From assembly GCF_003634315.1 (NCBI RefSeq), contig NZ_RBXL01000001.1, positions 4,258,501 to 4,322,500 on the forward strand: a DNA stretch of 64,000 nt. Reading direction: 5' to 3'. Numbering within the stretch: the stretch's first letter is position 1; the number at the start of each line of letters is the position of its first letter. Of the stretch, positions 55,006-64,000 are shown piece after piece. The stretch is from Thiocapsa rosea. Lineage in GTDB: Bacteria > Pseudomonadota > Gammaproteobacteria > Chromatiales > Chromatiaceae. Below the pieces are notes generated by a model. It saw only the letters and a list, made by a program, of their open reading frames with translations, was not told the DNA's origin and ran no database searches. The translations under genes were made by a program, and so were the position numbers.

Positions 55006-56256
55006 CTAAAGAATCACGGCAACGATCGCCCCCGTCGACAGCGTCGCCATGGTCCCGGCAAGGACTGATTTCAGCCCGAGCGCGACGATCTCGTCGCGCC
55101 GTTCCCGTGCCATGGCTCCGAGGCCGCCGATCATGATGCCGAGGCTCCCGAGATTGGCGAAGCCGCACAGTGCATAGGTCATGATTAGTCGGCTGCGCTC
55201 GCTGAGCTCGGCACTCGGGGTGCCGGCGAGCTCCAGGTAGGCAATCAACTCGTTGAGGATGGTCTTGACACCCATAAGGGAGCCGGCAACCTGCGCCTCG
55301 GACCAGGGGATGCCGATCAACCAGACGACCGGAGCCATGGCCCAACCGAGGATACGCTGTGCGGTCAAGGGCTCGCCGGCCACCGTCGGTAGGAGAGCCA
55401 GTAGTTGGTTGGCGAGGCTCACCAGTGCGACCATCACGATCAACATCGCCAGGATGTTGAGCCAGAGCGGGATGGCATCGAGTGTTCCGCGGGTGATGGC
55501 GTCCATGCTGCTGCGTGACGCGTTCGGGATGGCGACGATCGCCCGATCCGCCTCGTCCGCCTGCTCCGGCACCAGGATGCCGGCGATCATCAAGGCCGCG
55601 GGTGCGCTGATCAGGGATGCGGTGAGGATGTGTCCCATGGCATCCGGCACGGTGTCTGCGAGGATCCCGGCGTAGAGCACCATGACGGTCCCGGCGACGG
55701 TCGCCATGCCGCAGGTCATGAGTGCGAAGAGTGCCGAGCGCGACAGTCCCGCCAAGTAGGGCCGGATCAAGAGTGGCGCTTCGGTCATGCCGACGAAGAC
55801 GTTCGCCGCAGCCCCGAGCCCGAGCGCCCCTCCTGTTCCCATGGTCCGTCGCAACAGCCAGGCGAAGCCGCGCACCAGCAGCGGCAGCACGCGCCAATAA
55901 AAGAGCAGGGCGGAGACTGCACTCATCACCAGGATCAGCGGCAGGGCCTGGAAGGCGAGCACGAAGCTGTTCTGAGGATAGCGCGTCTCGAAGGGTGCCG
56001 CGCCCCCGCCGAGGAAGCCGAAGACCAGCTCGGTGCCGGCTTGGGTGGCGCGCTGCACCGCGAGCACCAGGTCGGTCAGCCCCAGAAAGGCCGTCTGGGC
56101 GAGCGGCAGCTTCAGTAACAAGAGCGCAAGGGCGATCTGGAGCGCCAAGCCCGCGAGGACCAGGCGAGGACTGACCGCGCGTCGGCGCTCGCTCGCGAGC
56201 CAGGCCAGACCGAGGATGACGCCCAGCCCGAGCAGGGGCTGCAGGGTGCTCAGCAT
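55006..56256 (-). CDS. CNT-family concentrative nucleoside transporter
   Basis: The 416-residue membrane protein has the NupC-type pattern: an FGFLGG re-entrant segment in the first third (ELVFGFLGGGAAPF), LVMSAVSALLFYW and VGMTEAPLLIRPYL. A C-terminal gate segment GVKTILNELIAYLELA is followed by CGFANLGSLGIMIGGLGAM. It imports nucleosides with H+ or Na+. It is set 14 bases after hslO on the same strand. Confidence 0.92.
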   Translation of the reverse strand: MLSTLQPLLGLGVILGLAWLASERRRAVSPRLVLAGLALQIALALLLLKLPLAQTAFLGLTDLVLAVQRATQAGTELVFGFLGGGAAPFETRYPQNSFVLAFQALPLILVMSAVSALLFYWRVLPLLVRGFAWLLRRTMGTGGALGLGAAANVFVGMTEAPLLIRPYLAGLSRSALFALMTCGMATVAGTVMVLYAGILADTVPDAMGHILTASLISAPAALMIAGILVPEQADEADRAIVAIPNASRSSMDAITRGTLDAIPLWLNILAMLIVMVALVSLANQLLALLPTVAGEPLTAQRILGWAMAPVVWLIGIPWSEAQVAGSLMGVKTILNELIAYLELAGTPSAELSERSRLIMTYALCGFANLGSLGIMIGGLGAMARERRDEIVALGLKSVLAGTMATLSTGAIVAVIL

Positions 56257-56270
56257 ACGCCCGGACCGGA

Positions 56271-57143
56271 TCAGTGCTGCGAGGGCGAGGGCTCGTGACG
56301 AGTCAGCTCGGCGAAGAGCTGTTTGGCGTCCACCGCGTCGAAGGCGTAGTTGCGGTTGCAGAACTCGCAGGTGACGCTGACCGCGCCCTCCTCGGCGAGG
56401 ATGTCGTCCACCTCGGCCGGGCCGAGGAGCTTGAGGGTCTCCTCGATCCGGGTGCGCGAGCAGCCGCACCGAAAGGCGATCGGTTCGGGCTCGAAGAGCC
56501 GGATCGACTCCTCGTTGAAGAGCCGATACAGAAGATCGCCCGTGGATTGGCCGGTCAGTTCCTCGCGTGTCAGTGTGCCGGCCAGCATCCCGATGCGCTC
56601 CCAGTCTTCGTCGCTCAGACCCTCGCCGGGGAGGCGCTGCAACAGCAGCCCGGCAGCGCGGTGCTCTCCGGCCGTGAGCCAGAGTCGCGTCGGGAGCTGC
56701 TCGGAGTCAACGAAATAACGCTCGATCGCTGCGGAGAGATCTGCCCCTTCCAGCGGCACGATTCCCTGATAGGGCTCGGCGCCGCGCCGCTCGATCGTCA
56801 AGGCCAAATGGCCCCCTCCGAAGCGCGCCGCGAGCGTTCCGTCGGCGGGCACCTCGCCTTCCCAGCGGGCAAGCCCGCGAATCTTGTGCTCGTGAGTCGC
56901 CTGCGCAACCAGGGTGCGGATGGGCCCTTTCCCTTGTGCCTGTAGGATCAGCGAGCCCTCGAACTTGATCGTCGAGGCGAGCAGCGTCACGGCGGCCAGC
57001 GACTCCCCGAGCGGATCGCGAACCGCCTCCGGGTAGGGATGTGCGCCGAGGACGGCACGCCAGGCTGCATCCAGATGGACGAGGTTGCCGCGAATCCCGA
57101 TGTTCTCGAAGGTGAAGCGGTAAAGACGATCCGAGTCGCTCAT
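56271..57143 (-). CDS. hslO: Hsp33 redox-switch chaperone
   Basis: This 290-residue holdase is active when oxidised. The zinc switch is intact: C-G-C near residue 233 and CEFC near residue 266. N-terminal parts (GIRGNLVHLDAAWR, LLASTIKFEGSLILQAQGKG) match the family. ATG 57143 has GGAG seven bases upstream and is preferred over an upstream TTG. With katG nearby the region deals with oxidative stress. Confidence 0.95.
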   Translation of the reverse strand: MSDSDRLYRFTFENIGIRGNLVHLDAAWRAVLGAHPYPEAVRDPLGESLAAVTLLASTIKFEGSLILQAQGKGPIRTLVAQATHEHKIRGLARWEGEVPADGTLAARFGGGHLALTIERRGAEPYQGIVPLEGADLSAAIERYFVDSEQLPTRLWLTAGEHRAAGLLLQRLPGEGLSDEDWERIGMLAGTLTREELTGQSTGDLLYRLFNEESIRLFEPEPIAFRCGCSRTRIEETLKLLGPAEVDDILAEEGAVSVTCEFCNRNYAFDAVDAKQLFAELTRHEPSPSQH

Positions 57144-57409
57144 CTCATACTCCAAGGGCGGTACTCCAAAGGGCCGATTGTTGCCCTGTTACATCTTGTT
57201 GCAATTTGTCATCGATCACGTCGTTTGTCCGATCCGCAGCGTCGGATGCTTCGGAACACCCCGATCGCACCTGTTGTCGCTCTTGGTTTCAATCCGTTAC
57301 ATGCGCCGCCCGGATGCGTCATCGGCGCCGGGTGAGGCTGGAGGAGGCTTGTAACTAATTAAGGAAACGCTAATATTGGAGTCAACGTTGTAGCTAAAAG
57401 GAAACAATC

Positions 57410-57580
57410 ATGATGCCCCTTATCCTAAGTCTGATCACGGCAACCCTCTTCTTGATCTTGGCCGGCGCGACCTACGGAGCCGAGGCGCTCCTGAGCAAGG
57501 CATGGATCCCGATGGTGTTCTGGGGGCTGCTCGGGTCCGGGGTCACCGTCTACATCCTGAGCGAGCAAGCCAAGCAGTGA
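57410..57580 (+). CDS. Small two-helix membrane protein
   Basis: This is a 56-residue protein with two hydrophobic helices (LILSLITATLFLILAGATY and MVFWGLLGSGVTVYIL) joined by GAEALLSKAWIP. AAAAGGAAAC precedes ATG 57410, and the codon use is like that of the neighbours. The preceding DNA is AT-rich, consistent with a promoter. I do not recognise the family; helix size suits a small subunit of an oxidase or transporter, but no partner is nearby. Confidence 0.6.
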   Translation: MMPLILSLITATLFLILAGATYGAEALLSKAWIPMVFWGLLGSGVTVYILSEQAKQ

Positions 57581-57636
57581 CCGTCATGACATCCATCGAA
57601 CCCCGGTGCGCCTCTGCGCACCGGCGCTTGACCCGA

Positions 57637-58479
57637 TCAAACGTGACCTGAATCCCGCAGGAATTCTTCGACAGATCCAGCGAGGTCGCGCTCTCCAGCG
57701 AGAACGGCCGGCTCGAAGCCTCGTCTCCAATAGGGCATCAACAGACGTGCCTGACGCCACTCCTCGAAGAGAATGCGCGCCAAGGGTCCGCCCTCCTCGA
57801 TAAAGCCCGAATCACGGAAATCCCGCTCCGCGCGAGCACGGTCGTAGTCGAACCGCACGATCTCCCACGTCCACCGCCCCCGACGCTCTTCGAGCAAGGC
57901 ATAGCTTCCGCGCATATCGCCGTCGAACGGCGAGCCGACCGAGCCGACGTTCAGGATGGGTGTGCCGTCCAGCTCGCGGTGCAGGGGTCGATGCGTGTGC
58001 GCCGTCACGAACAGGGCGACATCCACCGGGAGATTGCCGCGGATCTCCTCGTCGGAAACACCGGCCGAGATCCCGAAGCGGTTCCCGGCCATGGTCCCGT
58101 GCGTGACATGCACCCAGCTGGAATCGCGCTCGCCGTGGAAACACAGATGATCCGGCCAGCCTTCAAGTGCCGCGAGACGCTCGCGGACCTGCTCGTAGGT
58201 CCAGTCGGCAAACCGCCGCATCTGTCCCTCGAGCTCGGTGCGGGGCGGTTCCCGAGAGCAGCGCAGGATCCAAGCCTCGTGATTGCCCTTCACCGGCAAC
58301 CAGCCGCGTGTCCGGCGCAGCTCGTCGAACAGCTCGACACAGGCAAGGCTGCTCGGCCCGCGATTGACCAGGTCCCCGTCCATCACCACCAGATCCGGAT
58401 TCCAGTCGAGGATCCGCTCGACCGCGACCTCCATCGCCGGCAGGTTGGCTTGAACATCGGAAAAGATCGCAACCTTCAT
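57637..58479 (-). CDS. Calcineurin-like metallophosphoesterase
   Basis: This 280-residue protein has the phosphoesterase metal motifs DGDLVNRG, GNHEAW and TAHTHRP, with the first motif altered. The usual D-x-H reads FSDVQANLP, Gln replacing His. This may change metal use or activity. The family hydrolyses phosphoesters of varied substrates. The start is ATG 58479. Confidence 0.85.
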   Translation of the reverse strand: MKVAIFSDVQANLPAMEVAVERILDWNPDLVVMDGDLVNRGPSSLACVELFDELRRTRGWLPVKGNHEAWILRCSREPPRTELEGQMRRFADWTYEQVRERLAALEGWPDHLCFHGERDSSWVHVTHGTMAGNRFGISAGVSDEEIRGNLPVDVALFVTAHTHRPLHRELDGTPILNVGSVGSPFDGDMRGSYALLEERRGRWTWEIVRFDYDRARAERDFRDSGFIEEGGPLARILFEEWRQARLLMPYWRRGFEPAVLAGERDLAGSVEEFLRDSGHV

Positions 58480-58494
58480 AAACCATGTCTCGTT

Positions 58495-58917
58495 TTAAAC
58501 CGCGTCCGGCGCGGTGAGGTGAGTGGTGGGTGGTGAGCCGCAGCTTGACATCCCTTTGCGATGTTGCGTCGACGCGGTTTAAACCGCGCCCGGCCCGGTA
58601 TGCGATGTTTTGGGATGGGATCGGCCCCGGCAGACTTGACAACCGCTGGAGCCTGCGCGGTTTAAAATCATAAAAAATATATCATTTTAAACTGCGTCCC
58701 CGCTAAGGGCTGTGGCTACACCAAACGCTGAACTCACTCGAATATGAGTATCTCGCTCTGGACTCAGTTTAAGTATCTAATTGAAGTTAATGCCATAACT
58801 GAATAACTTTTAGATCATAAAAATTCCTGAACCGCGTCAAGCTCCGCCCGCCGATCGTGGCCACTGGCCCCATCAGCCCCGCGAACCCTCCATATCGTGC
58901 CGGACGGACGCGGTTCA
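58495..58917. repeat. Cluster of four TTAAACCGCG family repeats
   Basis: Copies lie at 58495-58583, 58579-58665 (sharing one TTTAAACC joint), 58687-58772 (degenerate, TTAAACTGCG...CAGTTTAA) and 58828-58917 (TGAACCGCG variant). The last supplies the TGA of the thiamine-binding gene. The cluster fills the whole gap between two convergently or tail-oriented genes and includes AT-rich spacers; no gene lies in it. Confidence 0.85.
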
Positions 58918-59229
58918 GCAGGCGACCTGCCCGATCTGCCTCCGCACCGACTCGACCTTCCCCTCTATGCGTCCGGTTTGCCCCGGCCGGATGTCGAGCT
59001 TGGCCGTGGCATAGACGCGCTCGCAGCCTGCCGCCTCGAGGATCGCGTAGGCGCGCTCCATCAACGCGAGTGCCTCGGGCAGGGTGTCGGTTTCGACGAC
59101 GGTGCCCATCGGCGAGAGTCGGTAGTCGTGGCCACTGTCACGGATCATGGCGATGACGGGGGCGACGAAGCCGCTCACACCGGCGCCTCGGTCCACGGGA
59201 AAGATGCTGAGATCGAGAAGAACGGACAT
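58915..59229 (-). CDS. MTH1187/YkoF-type thiamine-binding protein
   Basis: This 104-residue single-domain protein has the family start MSVLLDLSIFPVDRGAGVSG and SPMGTVVETDTLPEALALM. Members bind thiamine or hydroxymethylpyrimidine. No transporter genes are adjacent. The stop lies in an intergenic repeat. Confidence 0.88.
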   Translation of the reverse strand: MSVLLDLSIFPVDRGAGVSGFVAPVIAMIRDSGHDYRLSPMGTVVETDTLPEALALMERAYAILEAAGCERVYATAKLDIRPGQTGRIEGKVESVRRQIGQVAC

Positions 59230-59378
59230 GATAAAACCTCAGGAATGCACCTGGTCCTGCCGAGGGCCGAGGCATGGAAACCGAACGAGGATTGCCCTGC
59301 GGCGGACCTGAACTATAGACTGACGCGCATTAGACGCCCTGCATCCGCCGGGAACAAGTCGACCGTAAAGGATTTGCA

Positions 59379-59858
59379 ATGGCCACCCAGACCGACACCG
59401 AGATCCCGACCGATGCCGCCGAGCCGGATTGGGAAACCCCCTTGTCGCTCACACTGACCCCGTCACTCCTCATTCACTCCTTAATGGGGACAGCCAGCGC
59501 GGTCCACACGGCTTGGACCAGCTGTGTCGACGATTCTTTGGTCATTTCCGACCTGGTCTCGATGGAGGATCGCGCCGGCAACTATGTTCGACTGGCCGAG
59601 CAGGAGTTCGTCGAGGACGATCAGCCCGGCACCGTCTGGCATGACTGGACGCTAGAGGTGCGCATCGGCACCGTGCTGACGACCGGGCACTGGCAGTTCC
59701 CGGTCACCGCGCATCCTTCCGAGTGGGAGTGGAACGCACGCGAGGCCGCTCGCGCATTCGAGCGCGCCTGTCTCTTGGTCGGGCGCCGGGTGCGCCGCAC
59801 CATGGCCGTGGAGGATCCCGCGCCGACCGACTCGGTCCCGCGCGCGAGTCGGCACTAA
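59379..59858 (+). CDS. Hypothetical acidic protein
   Basis: This 159-residue, partly acidic protein has no signal or membrane helix clearly visible. It has LSLTLTPSLLIHSLMGTASA, VISDLVSMEDRAGNYVRLAE and the C-terminal helix EWEWNAREAARAFERACLLV. AAAGGA precedes ATG 59379. I do not recognise the family. Its TAA stop is the edge of a repeat. Confidence 0.65.
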   Translation: MATQTDTEIPTDAAEPDWETPLSLTLTPSLLIHSLMGTASAVHTAWTSCVDDSLVISDLVSMEDRAGNYVRLAEQEFVEDDQPGTVWHDWTLEVRIGTVLTTGHWQFPVTAHPSEWEWNAREAARAFERACLLVGRRVRRTMAVEDPAPTDSVPRASRH

Positions 59859-59880
59859 ACCGCGCCCGGTGCGGTATGCG
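59856..59880. repeat. Half TTAAACCGCG repeat, left end only
   Basis: TAAACCGCGCCCGGTGCGGT then ATGCG. The interior breaks off after about 25 bases. It supplies the stop codon of the preceding gene. Confidence 0.7.
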
Positions 59881-59998
59881 GATCGGCCGGGAGTGACGCC
59901 CACGGTCGTTGCGAAGCGTCTTGATTCAGCCCGCGTCATCGTCCAGAGTTATCGGGCAGGCGGGGCAACGTGCCGCGCCGCGCTCCAAGGAGAGAGGC

Positions 59999-60289
59999 AT
60001 GAAGATGAGTTTCGATGTCGAGATGACGCCGGAAGAAATGCGCAAGCTGTTGGGTTTGCCGGATGTCGAAGCCTTTCAACGCCAGTTGATGGACGACATC
60101 CGCGAGCGCATGGTCGCCGGCACCGAGGGTTACGACCCGATCAAGCTCTTCCAGCCCTACGTGACCGGGACCATGGCCTCGTGGGACATGTTCCAGAAAA
60201 TGCTGACGAATGCGACGAGCATGTCCTCGGGCGCAGCGGGCTCGGGCAGCGACAGCTCGGACACCGAGTCTAAGACGCGACGAAAATAG
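59999..60289 (+). CDS. DUF6489-like small protein
   Basis: This 96-residue protein begins MKMSFDVEMTPEEMRKLLGL and ends in a Ser/Gly/Asp-rich tail. It is a family of unknown function I associate with marine and purple bacteria. AAGGAG lies just before ATG 59999. It is followed by a small membrane protein on the same strand. Confidence 0.65.
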   Translation: MKMSFDVEMTPEEMRKLLGLPDVEAFQRQLMDDIRERMVAGTEGYDPIKLFQPYVTGTMASWDMFQKMLTNATSMSSGAAGSGSDSSDTESKTRRK

Positions 60290-60318
60290 TGCGCACGACA
60301 CCGCGGAGGAGATGACGA

Positions 60319-60573
60319 ATGGTTCACCGATTGCTGATCCTCGGCTGCAGAACCATGCGCGACGGGGTGGTCGTTTCCGCTATCTTTTTCGTCGCGGCTC
60401 TGTTGCTCTTCACGGCCGTGCGTTATGTCCTGCCCGACCTGGCCTACCTGCAGCAGATCGTCCTGTTCTTCGCGCTCGTGCTCATCATCCTCGCGCCGGT
60501 CGTGCTCATCTCGACCTTTCTCCTGTCGGTGATCCCGGGCGCTCGCGAGAGGCTCGACAAGTGTGAGCATTGA
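60319..60573 (+). CDS. Small two-helix membrane protein
   Basis: The 84-residue protein has two long hydrophobic helices (VVVSAIFFVAALLLFTAV and QIVLFFALVLIILAPVVLIS). CGGAGGAG precedes ATG 60319. No family is recognised. It is near the DUF6489-like gene and may share its transcript. Confidence 0.65.
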   Translation: MVHRLLILGCRTMRDGVVVSAIFFVAALLLFTAVRYVLPDLAYLQQIVLFFALVLIILAPVVLISTFLLSVIPGARERLDKCEH

Positions 60574-60601
60574 TGGATCGGACCGAGACCGGTGTGTGCT
60601 T

Positions 60602-61408
60602 TTAGCGGTTAATCGTAAAATAGTTGGATAAATGATCTGCGATCGGCTGAAATTGCTCCAGCACTGTCTCGGGCGAGACCATCCAGAGACTCCAAAAACC
60701 GACATGGAGCACGACGATGAGCCAGAAGGTCACCTGATAGCTCGTTTTGACGGTCTTGTGACGCATCATCTGCTGGGCGATATAAGCCCCTGGCCATCCG
60801 CCCGCCGCCTCGACCAGATGGAGCGAGGACTCCGGAATGCGCCAGTTGCCTCGGATCGCACGGAGCTTATCGCGGGCGTACATCAGAAAGGCAAGTGAGC
60901 TGAAGACCGGGTAGGCGATGAAAGGGAGAGGCGTCAGCGGCGCCATCGTGGCGGCAGCGACGAGACACACCAGCGCTAGAAGGGCGACCATGGCGGTCTG
61001 GGCATTGAGCGGGAGCGGTTTGAGCGTCTGGTCGCGCGTGCTTCGAGCGCGCGACGGAAGCACGCGGCCGACATGCCTTCGACTGCCGTCGACGCGACCT
61101 CCGGCTCTCTCCTTGCGGAAGTGGTCCGGTTTCGTCCTGACCTCGGGAGCAGCCTGCGCCGCTGCCCTGCCTGCGTCACCTGCTGCAACCGCTTTGATCA
61201 CCCGCTGACCGCGCCCCCGCGGGTCGTCGCTGGCGCTGAAGACGAGGTACGTGCCGATGTTGGGGGTCAAGCCTGCAGGGAGCGCACTGACGTGGACGAA
61301 GACGTCCTTGCCGCCATCGTTCGGCCGGATGAATCCGAACCCCTTGGCCCCGTCCCATCGAGCCAACGTCCCTTCGCGCAAGCGGTTTCTGTCCGTTTGA
61401 ATTTCCAT
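60602..61408 (-). CDS. Cold-shock domain fused to DUF1294 membrane domain
   Basis: This 268-residue protein starts with a cold-shock fold (GTLARWDGAKGFGFIRPNDG, then VFVHVSALP). A basic linker of about 45 residues follows. Last comes a DUF1294 domain of four helices (LPFIAYPVFSSLAFLMYARD and HLVEAAGGWPGAYIAQQMMR). This fusion is known in several proteobacteria. It likely binds RNA or DNA near the membrane; the function is not established. The start ATG 61408 is used; the TTG at 61435 is unlikely. Confidence 0.88.
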   Translation of the reverse strand: MEIQTDRNRLREGTLARWDGAKGFGFIRPNDGGKDVFVHVSALPAGLTPNIGTYLVFSASDDPRGRGQRVIKAVAAGDAGRAAAQAAPEVRTKPDHFRKERAGGRVDGSRRHVGRVLPSRARSTRDQTLKPLPLNAQTAMVALLALVCLVAAATMAPLTPLPFIAYPVFSSLAFLMYARDKLRAIRGNWRIPESSLHLVEAAGGWPGAYIAQQMMRHKTVKTSYQVTFWLIVVLHVGFWSLWMVSPETVLEQFQPIADHLSNYFTINR

Positions 61409-61468
61409 TTCGGTCTCTTTGGCTTGTTGCAACAATGTCCCCGGTTCCGGGGATCGCGAGTCAATCGA

Positions 61469-62188
61469 TCATCTTGTCCGCGCCGCGCGCACTTGGGGAG
61501 ACTCGTCGCCCGTTCCGAAACCATCGGAGCCGGTCGCGGTATCGATCATGATCGGCGACATCAGCGGCGCGCCGTCCAACCACGGCCGGCCATCCTCCTC
61601 CAATCGCAGGCGCCCTTGCGCGAACCAGCCGACCGCCCGTGGATAGATGATGTGCTCCTGCGCGAGCACCCGTTGCGCCAATGTCGCGGCGTCCTCTCTC
61701 GGATGGATTGCAAGTCGAGCCTGAATGACGACCGGTCCGCCGTCGAGCTCGGGTGTGACAAAGTGGACGCTGGCGCCATGCTCGCGCTCCTCGGCGTCCA
61801 AAGCGCGCTGATGGGTCTGGAGCCCCCGGAATTTGGGTAAGAGCGAGGGATGAATGTTGAGCATTCGTCCGGCATAGTGCTCGACGAAAGCGGGCGTGAG
61901 GATGCGCATGAAGCCGGCCAGGATGACCAAGTCGGGCGCATAGCGATCGATCAGGTCGCGCAGCTCCGCCTCGTAAGGCTCGCGCCCCGCATAATCGCGA
62001 TGGTCCAGCACCTCGGCCGGGATGCCCGCGCGGCGAGCCCGTTCCAGGCCGAAGGCATCCGCGCGGTTGCTGATGACGGCGACGATCTCGAAGGCCCCGC
62101 CGTCTGCCGCTTCGTCCATCAAGGCTTGCAGGTTGCTGCCGCTGCCCGAAATCAAGGCGACGACGCGCAGGCGTACGCCATCAGACAT
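61469..62188 (-). CDS. purN: Phosphoribosylglycinamide formyltransferase
   Basis: The folate-dependent third step of purine synthesis. The 239-residue enzyme has [33 protein letters not shown] with the catalytic Asn-His, and [11 protein letters not shown] with the Asp. The final 30 residues are an extra Gly/Ser-rich tail. ATG 62188 overlaps the purM stop by eight bases. Confidence 0.95.
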   Translation of the reverse strand: MSDGVRLRVVALISGSGSNLQALMDEAADGGAFEIVAVISNRADAFGLERARRAGIPAEVLDHRDYAGREPYEAELRDLIDRYAPDLVILAGFMRILTPAFVEHYAGRMLNIHPSLLPKFRGLQTHQRALDAEEREHGASVHFVTPELDGGPVVIQARLAIHPREDAATLAQRVLAQEHIIYPRAVGWFAQGRLRLEEDGRPWLDGAPLMSPIMIDTATGSDGFGTGDESPQVRAARTR

Positions 62189-63254
62189 GCGCGGCCTCGC
62201 CGACATAGCGCACCGACGAGGGTCCTTGACCCGCCTCGACCTGTCCAATCACCCGGGCATCCTCGCCGCCGGCGCGCAACAGCTCGAGCGCCTGATCCAA
62301 ATCGGCTGCGTCGACGGCTACCACCATCCCGATCCCGCAGTTGAAGGTGCGCAGCATCTCGGCATCGTCGATGCCGCCCTTGGACTGGAGCCAATCGAAC
62401 ACCGACGGGCGGGTCCAGCTCGCGACATCCAGGACGGCGCGCGTGTCGTCCGGCAGCACCCGCGGCAGATTCTCGGTCAGTCCGCCGCCCGTGATGTGGG
62501 CGAGGGCGTGCACCCGGATGGCCCGGGTCAAGGGCAGAACCGACCTGACATAGATGCGAGTCGGTGCCAGCAGCCGCTCGCCGAGGCTGGCGCCGTCTAG
62601 GTCCTCGCCGAGATCCGCGCCGCTGACCTCGATCACCTTGCGGATCAGCGAGTAGCCGTTGGAGTGCGGACCGGATGCGGCAAGACCGATTAGGAGGTCG
62701 CCCGGTCGAACGCGGTCCGGGACGATGAGATCGTCCTTCTCCGCGATCCCGACACAGAAGCCGGCGAGGTCGTAGTCTCCGGGGCGATAGATACCCGGCA
62801 TCTCGGCCGTCTCGCCGCCGGTCAAGGCGCAGCCGGCGAACTCGCAGCCGCGCGCGATGCCCGAGATGACGGACGCGGCGACCTCGACATCGAGCTGGCC
62901 TGTGGCGTAATAGTCGAGAAAAAACAAGGGTTCGGCGCCGCTGACCAGGATGTCGTTCGCGCACATGGCGACCAGATCGATGCCGATGCTGTCGTGCCGA
63001 CCCAGCTCGATCGCGAGTTTGAGCTTGGTGCCCACGCCGTCCGTGCCCGAGACCAGCACGGGTTGCCGATAATCGGCGAGCGGGAGCTCGAAGAGCGCCC
63101 CGAATCCGCCCAAACCAGTGATGACGCCGGGTCGAGTGGTGGCGGCGGCAAGCGGTTTGATGCGCTCGACAAGCCGGGCGCCGGCGTCGATGTCGACACC
63201 GGCGTCGCGATAACTGAGGGATGGCGATGAGGGCGGGGCGGAATCCTGCGTCAC
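62181..63254 (-). CDS. purM: Phosphoribosylformylglycinamidine cyclo-ligase
   Basis: It makes aminoimidazole ribotide in the purine pathway. The 357-residue enzyme begins with GTG (63254), with TTGGAG eight bases upstream; the longer open frame to 63446 has no family similarity. Landmarks are [44 protein letters not shown] and [14 protein letters not shown]. It is cotranslated with purN. Confidence 0.95.
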   Translation of the reverse strand: MTQDSAPPSSPSLSYRDAGVDIDAGARLVERIKPLAAATTRPGVITGLGGFGALFELPLADYRQPVLVSGTDGVGTKLKLAIELGRHDSIGIDLVAMCANDILVSGAEPLFFLDYYATGQLDVEVAASVISGIARGCEFAGCALTGGETAEMPGIYRPGDYDLAGFCVGIAEKDDLIVPDRVRPGDLLIGLAASGPHSNGYSLIRKVIEVSGADLGEDLDGASLGERLLAPTRIYVRSVLPLTRAIRVHALAHITGGGLTENLPRVLPDDTRAVLDVASWTRPSVFDWLQSKGGIDDAEMLRTFNCGIGMVVAVDAADLDQALELLRAGGEDARVIGQVEAGQGPSSVRYVGEAAHV

Positions 63255-63481
63255 GCTTTGGCTCCAAGGGAGGGTTCGGCCGTTTATTCTAGCAGTCCGG
63301 CCGGGCACGCAGTACGGGCGATGGACTTTGTCGGCGTCGCCGGGCGGGTCGATCGCAACGGCGAGGGTGCACCGCGGTAGGGCAGTAGGGCATTCGGCTT
63401 GGACAGGCGCCACAGACCCGGCTAGCATCAACCGCATAGGCATCAAGGTTTGGTGCCGCCCCCGGCGACCGGAGTCTGTGC

Positions 63482-64000
63482 GTGAAGCTCAGGGATATTC
63501 CAAACATCATCAGCGTCCTGCGACTTGTCGCGGTCGCACCCACTATGTATCTCCTCGCGGCCGGCGAATACGGCTGGGCCTTGGCATTGTTTGCCGCAGC
63601 CGGCGTGTCGGACGGCCTGGACGGCTATCTGGCGAAACGTTTCGACTGGCGTACGCGCTTGGGCGGGATTCTGGACCCGCTCGCCGACAAGGCATTGCTG
63701 GTCGGGTGTTTTCTGGTCCTGGGCTGGCAGGGGCTGGTTCCGGTCTGGCTCGTGATCGCCGTGATCCTGCGGGATCTCGTGATCGTAACGGGAGCAGTCG
63801 TCTACAACTATCGCGTCGAGGCGGTCGAGGCCGCGCCCTTGCCGATCAGTAAGCTCAACACCGTGCTCCAGATTGTGCTGGTGGTGATGGTCATCATGGC
63901 TGCGGGTCCGTTCCATCTGCCGGAAGTGTGGATCGAGACGATGATCTGGGCCTGTTTCGTGACCGTCGTCGTCAGCGGCGCGCAGTATGTGTGGATCTGG
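63482..64000 (+). CDS. CDP-alcohol phosphatidyltransferase (PgsA-like), 3' end outside window
   Basis: From GTG 63482 the visible 173 codons start [20 protein letters not shown] and contain the active-site motif [10 protein letters not shown]-x8[10 protein letters not shown]. Five membrane helices are visible. It is a second member of the family in the window, divergent from purM. It may make phosphatidylglycerol phosphate or cardiolipin-type lipids; the exact substrate is open. The coding sequence continues past 64000. Confidence 0.85.
   Translation, partial: MKLRDIPNIISVLRLVAVAPTMYLLAAGEYGWALALFAAAGVSDGLDGYLAKRFDWRTRLGGILDPLADKALLVGCFLVLGWQGLVPVWLVIAVILRDLVIVTGAVVYNYRVEAVEAAPLPISKLNTVLQIVLVVMVIMAAGPFHLPEVWIETMIWACFVTVVVSGAQYVWIW

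Overview
This is a high-GC chromosomal segment. The order uvrC-pgsA-tRNA-Gly, the presence of glnS, DUF1840 and YgbA-type genes, and the general character of the proteins point to a gammaproteobacterium. A purple sulfur bacterium (Chromatiaceae, Thiocapsa-like) is my best guess, but no photosynthesis gene lies in the window, so this is inference. Nearly all genes are intact, tightly packed and often joined by ATGA overlaps.

Layout. 1-2.9 kb is an accessory patch: the end of an insertion element that appears to have cut an HNH-nuclease gene, the AAA ATPase partner of that nuclease (a Septu-like anti-phage pair), and a RelE-like toxin. 3.4-17.7 kb is a nitrogen-oxide island. It holds a five-gene operon of a DUF59 protein, NarG/NxrA, NarH/NxrB, NarJ and a NarI fused to a di-haem cytochrome c. 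Around it are a TDT/SLAC1-type anion channel, a CBS protein, an HPP-family (nitrite) transporter, a di-haem cytochrome c, YgbA and NnrS. Three FNR/DNR-like boxes (TTGA-N6-TCAA type) sit in the promoter regions of the satellite genes. 17.9-20.5 kb carries uvrC, pgsA and tRNA-Gly(GCC). 20.9-23.4 kb holds a Fic protein and a Schlafen/AlbA-type ATPase regulator. 23.7-26.6 kb has an exported aldo/keto reductase, DUF6064, SnoaL and Uma2 proteins. 26.7-29.0 kb is a quaternary-ammonium ABC importer with fused binding protein and permease. 29.1-31.2 kb encodes a cytoplasmic molybdopterin oxidoreductase, followed by four heptamer repeat arrays. 32.5-37.6 kb holds a YheT hydrolase, tolC, aroC and an MFS permease. 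38-42.5 kb is a glycogen/alpha-glucan group (GlgX-like, GH57, DUF4912). 42.7-49.5 kb holds SOUL, DUF1840, glnS, DinB-like, a uracil-DNA glycosylase-like gene and glutathione-dependent formaldehyde oxidation. 49.5-57.1 kb has a rhodanese, a Kef-type antiporter, katG, a nucleoside transporter and hslO. 57.4-64 kb holds small membrane proteins, a phosphoesterase, purM-purN and a second CDP-alcohol phosphatidyltransferase that runs off the end.

The main question is whether the Nar-type enzyme reduces nitrate or oxidises nitrite. The NarI-cytochrome c fusion, an extra haem c protein, two candidate anion transporters and no NarK would fit electron exchange with the periplasmic cytochrome pool in either direction. 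Sequence alone cannot settle this.

A second theme is a mosaic family of intergenic palindromic repeats bounded by TTAAACCGCG / CGCGGTTTAA. More than fifteen full or half copies occur. At least nine genes take their stop codon from a repeat edge, and three have their ribosome binding site directly against one.
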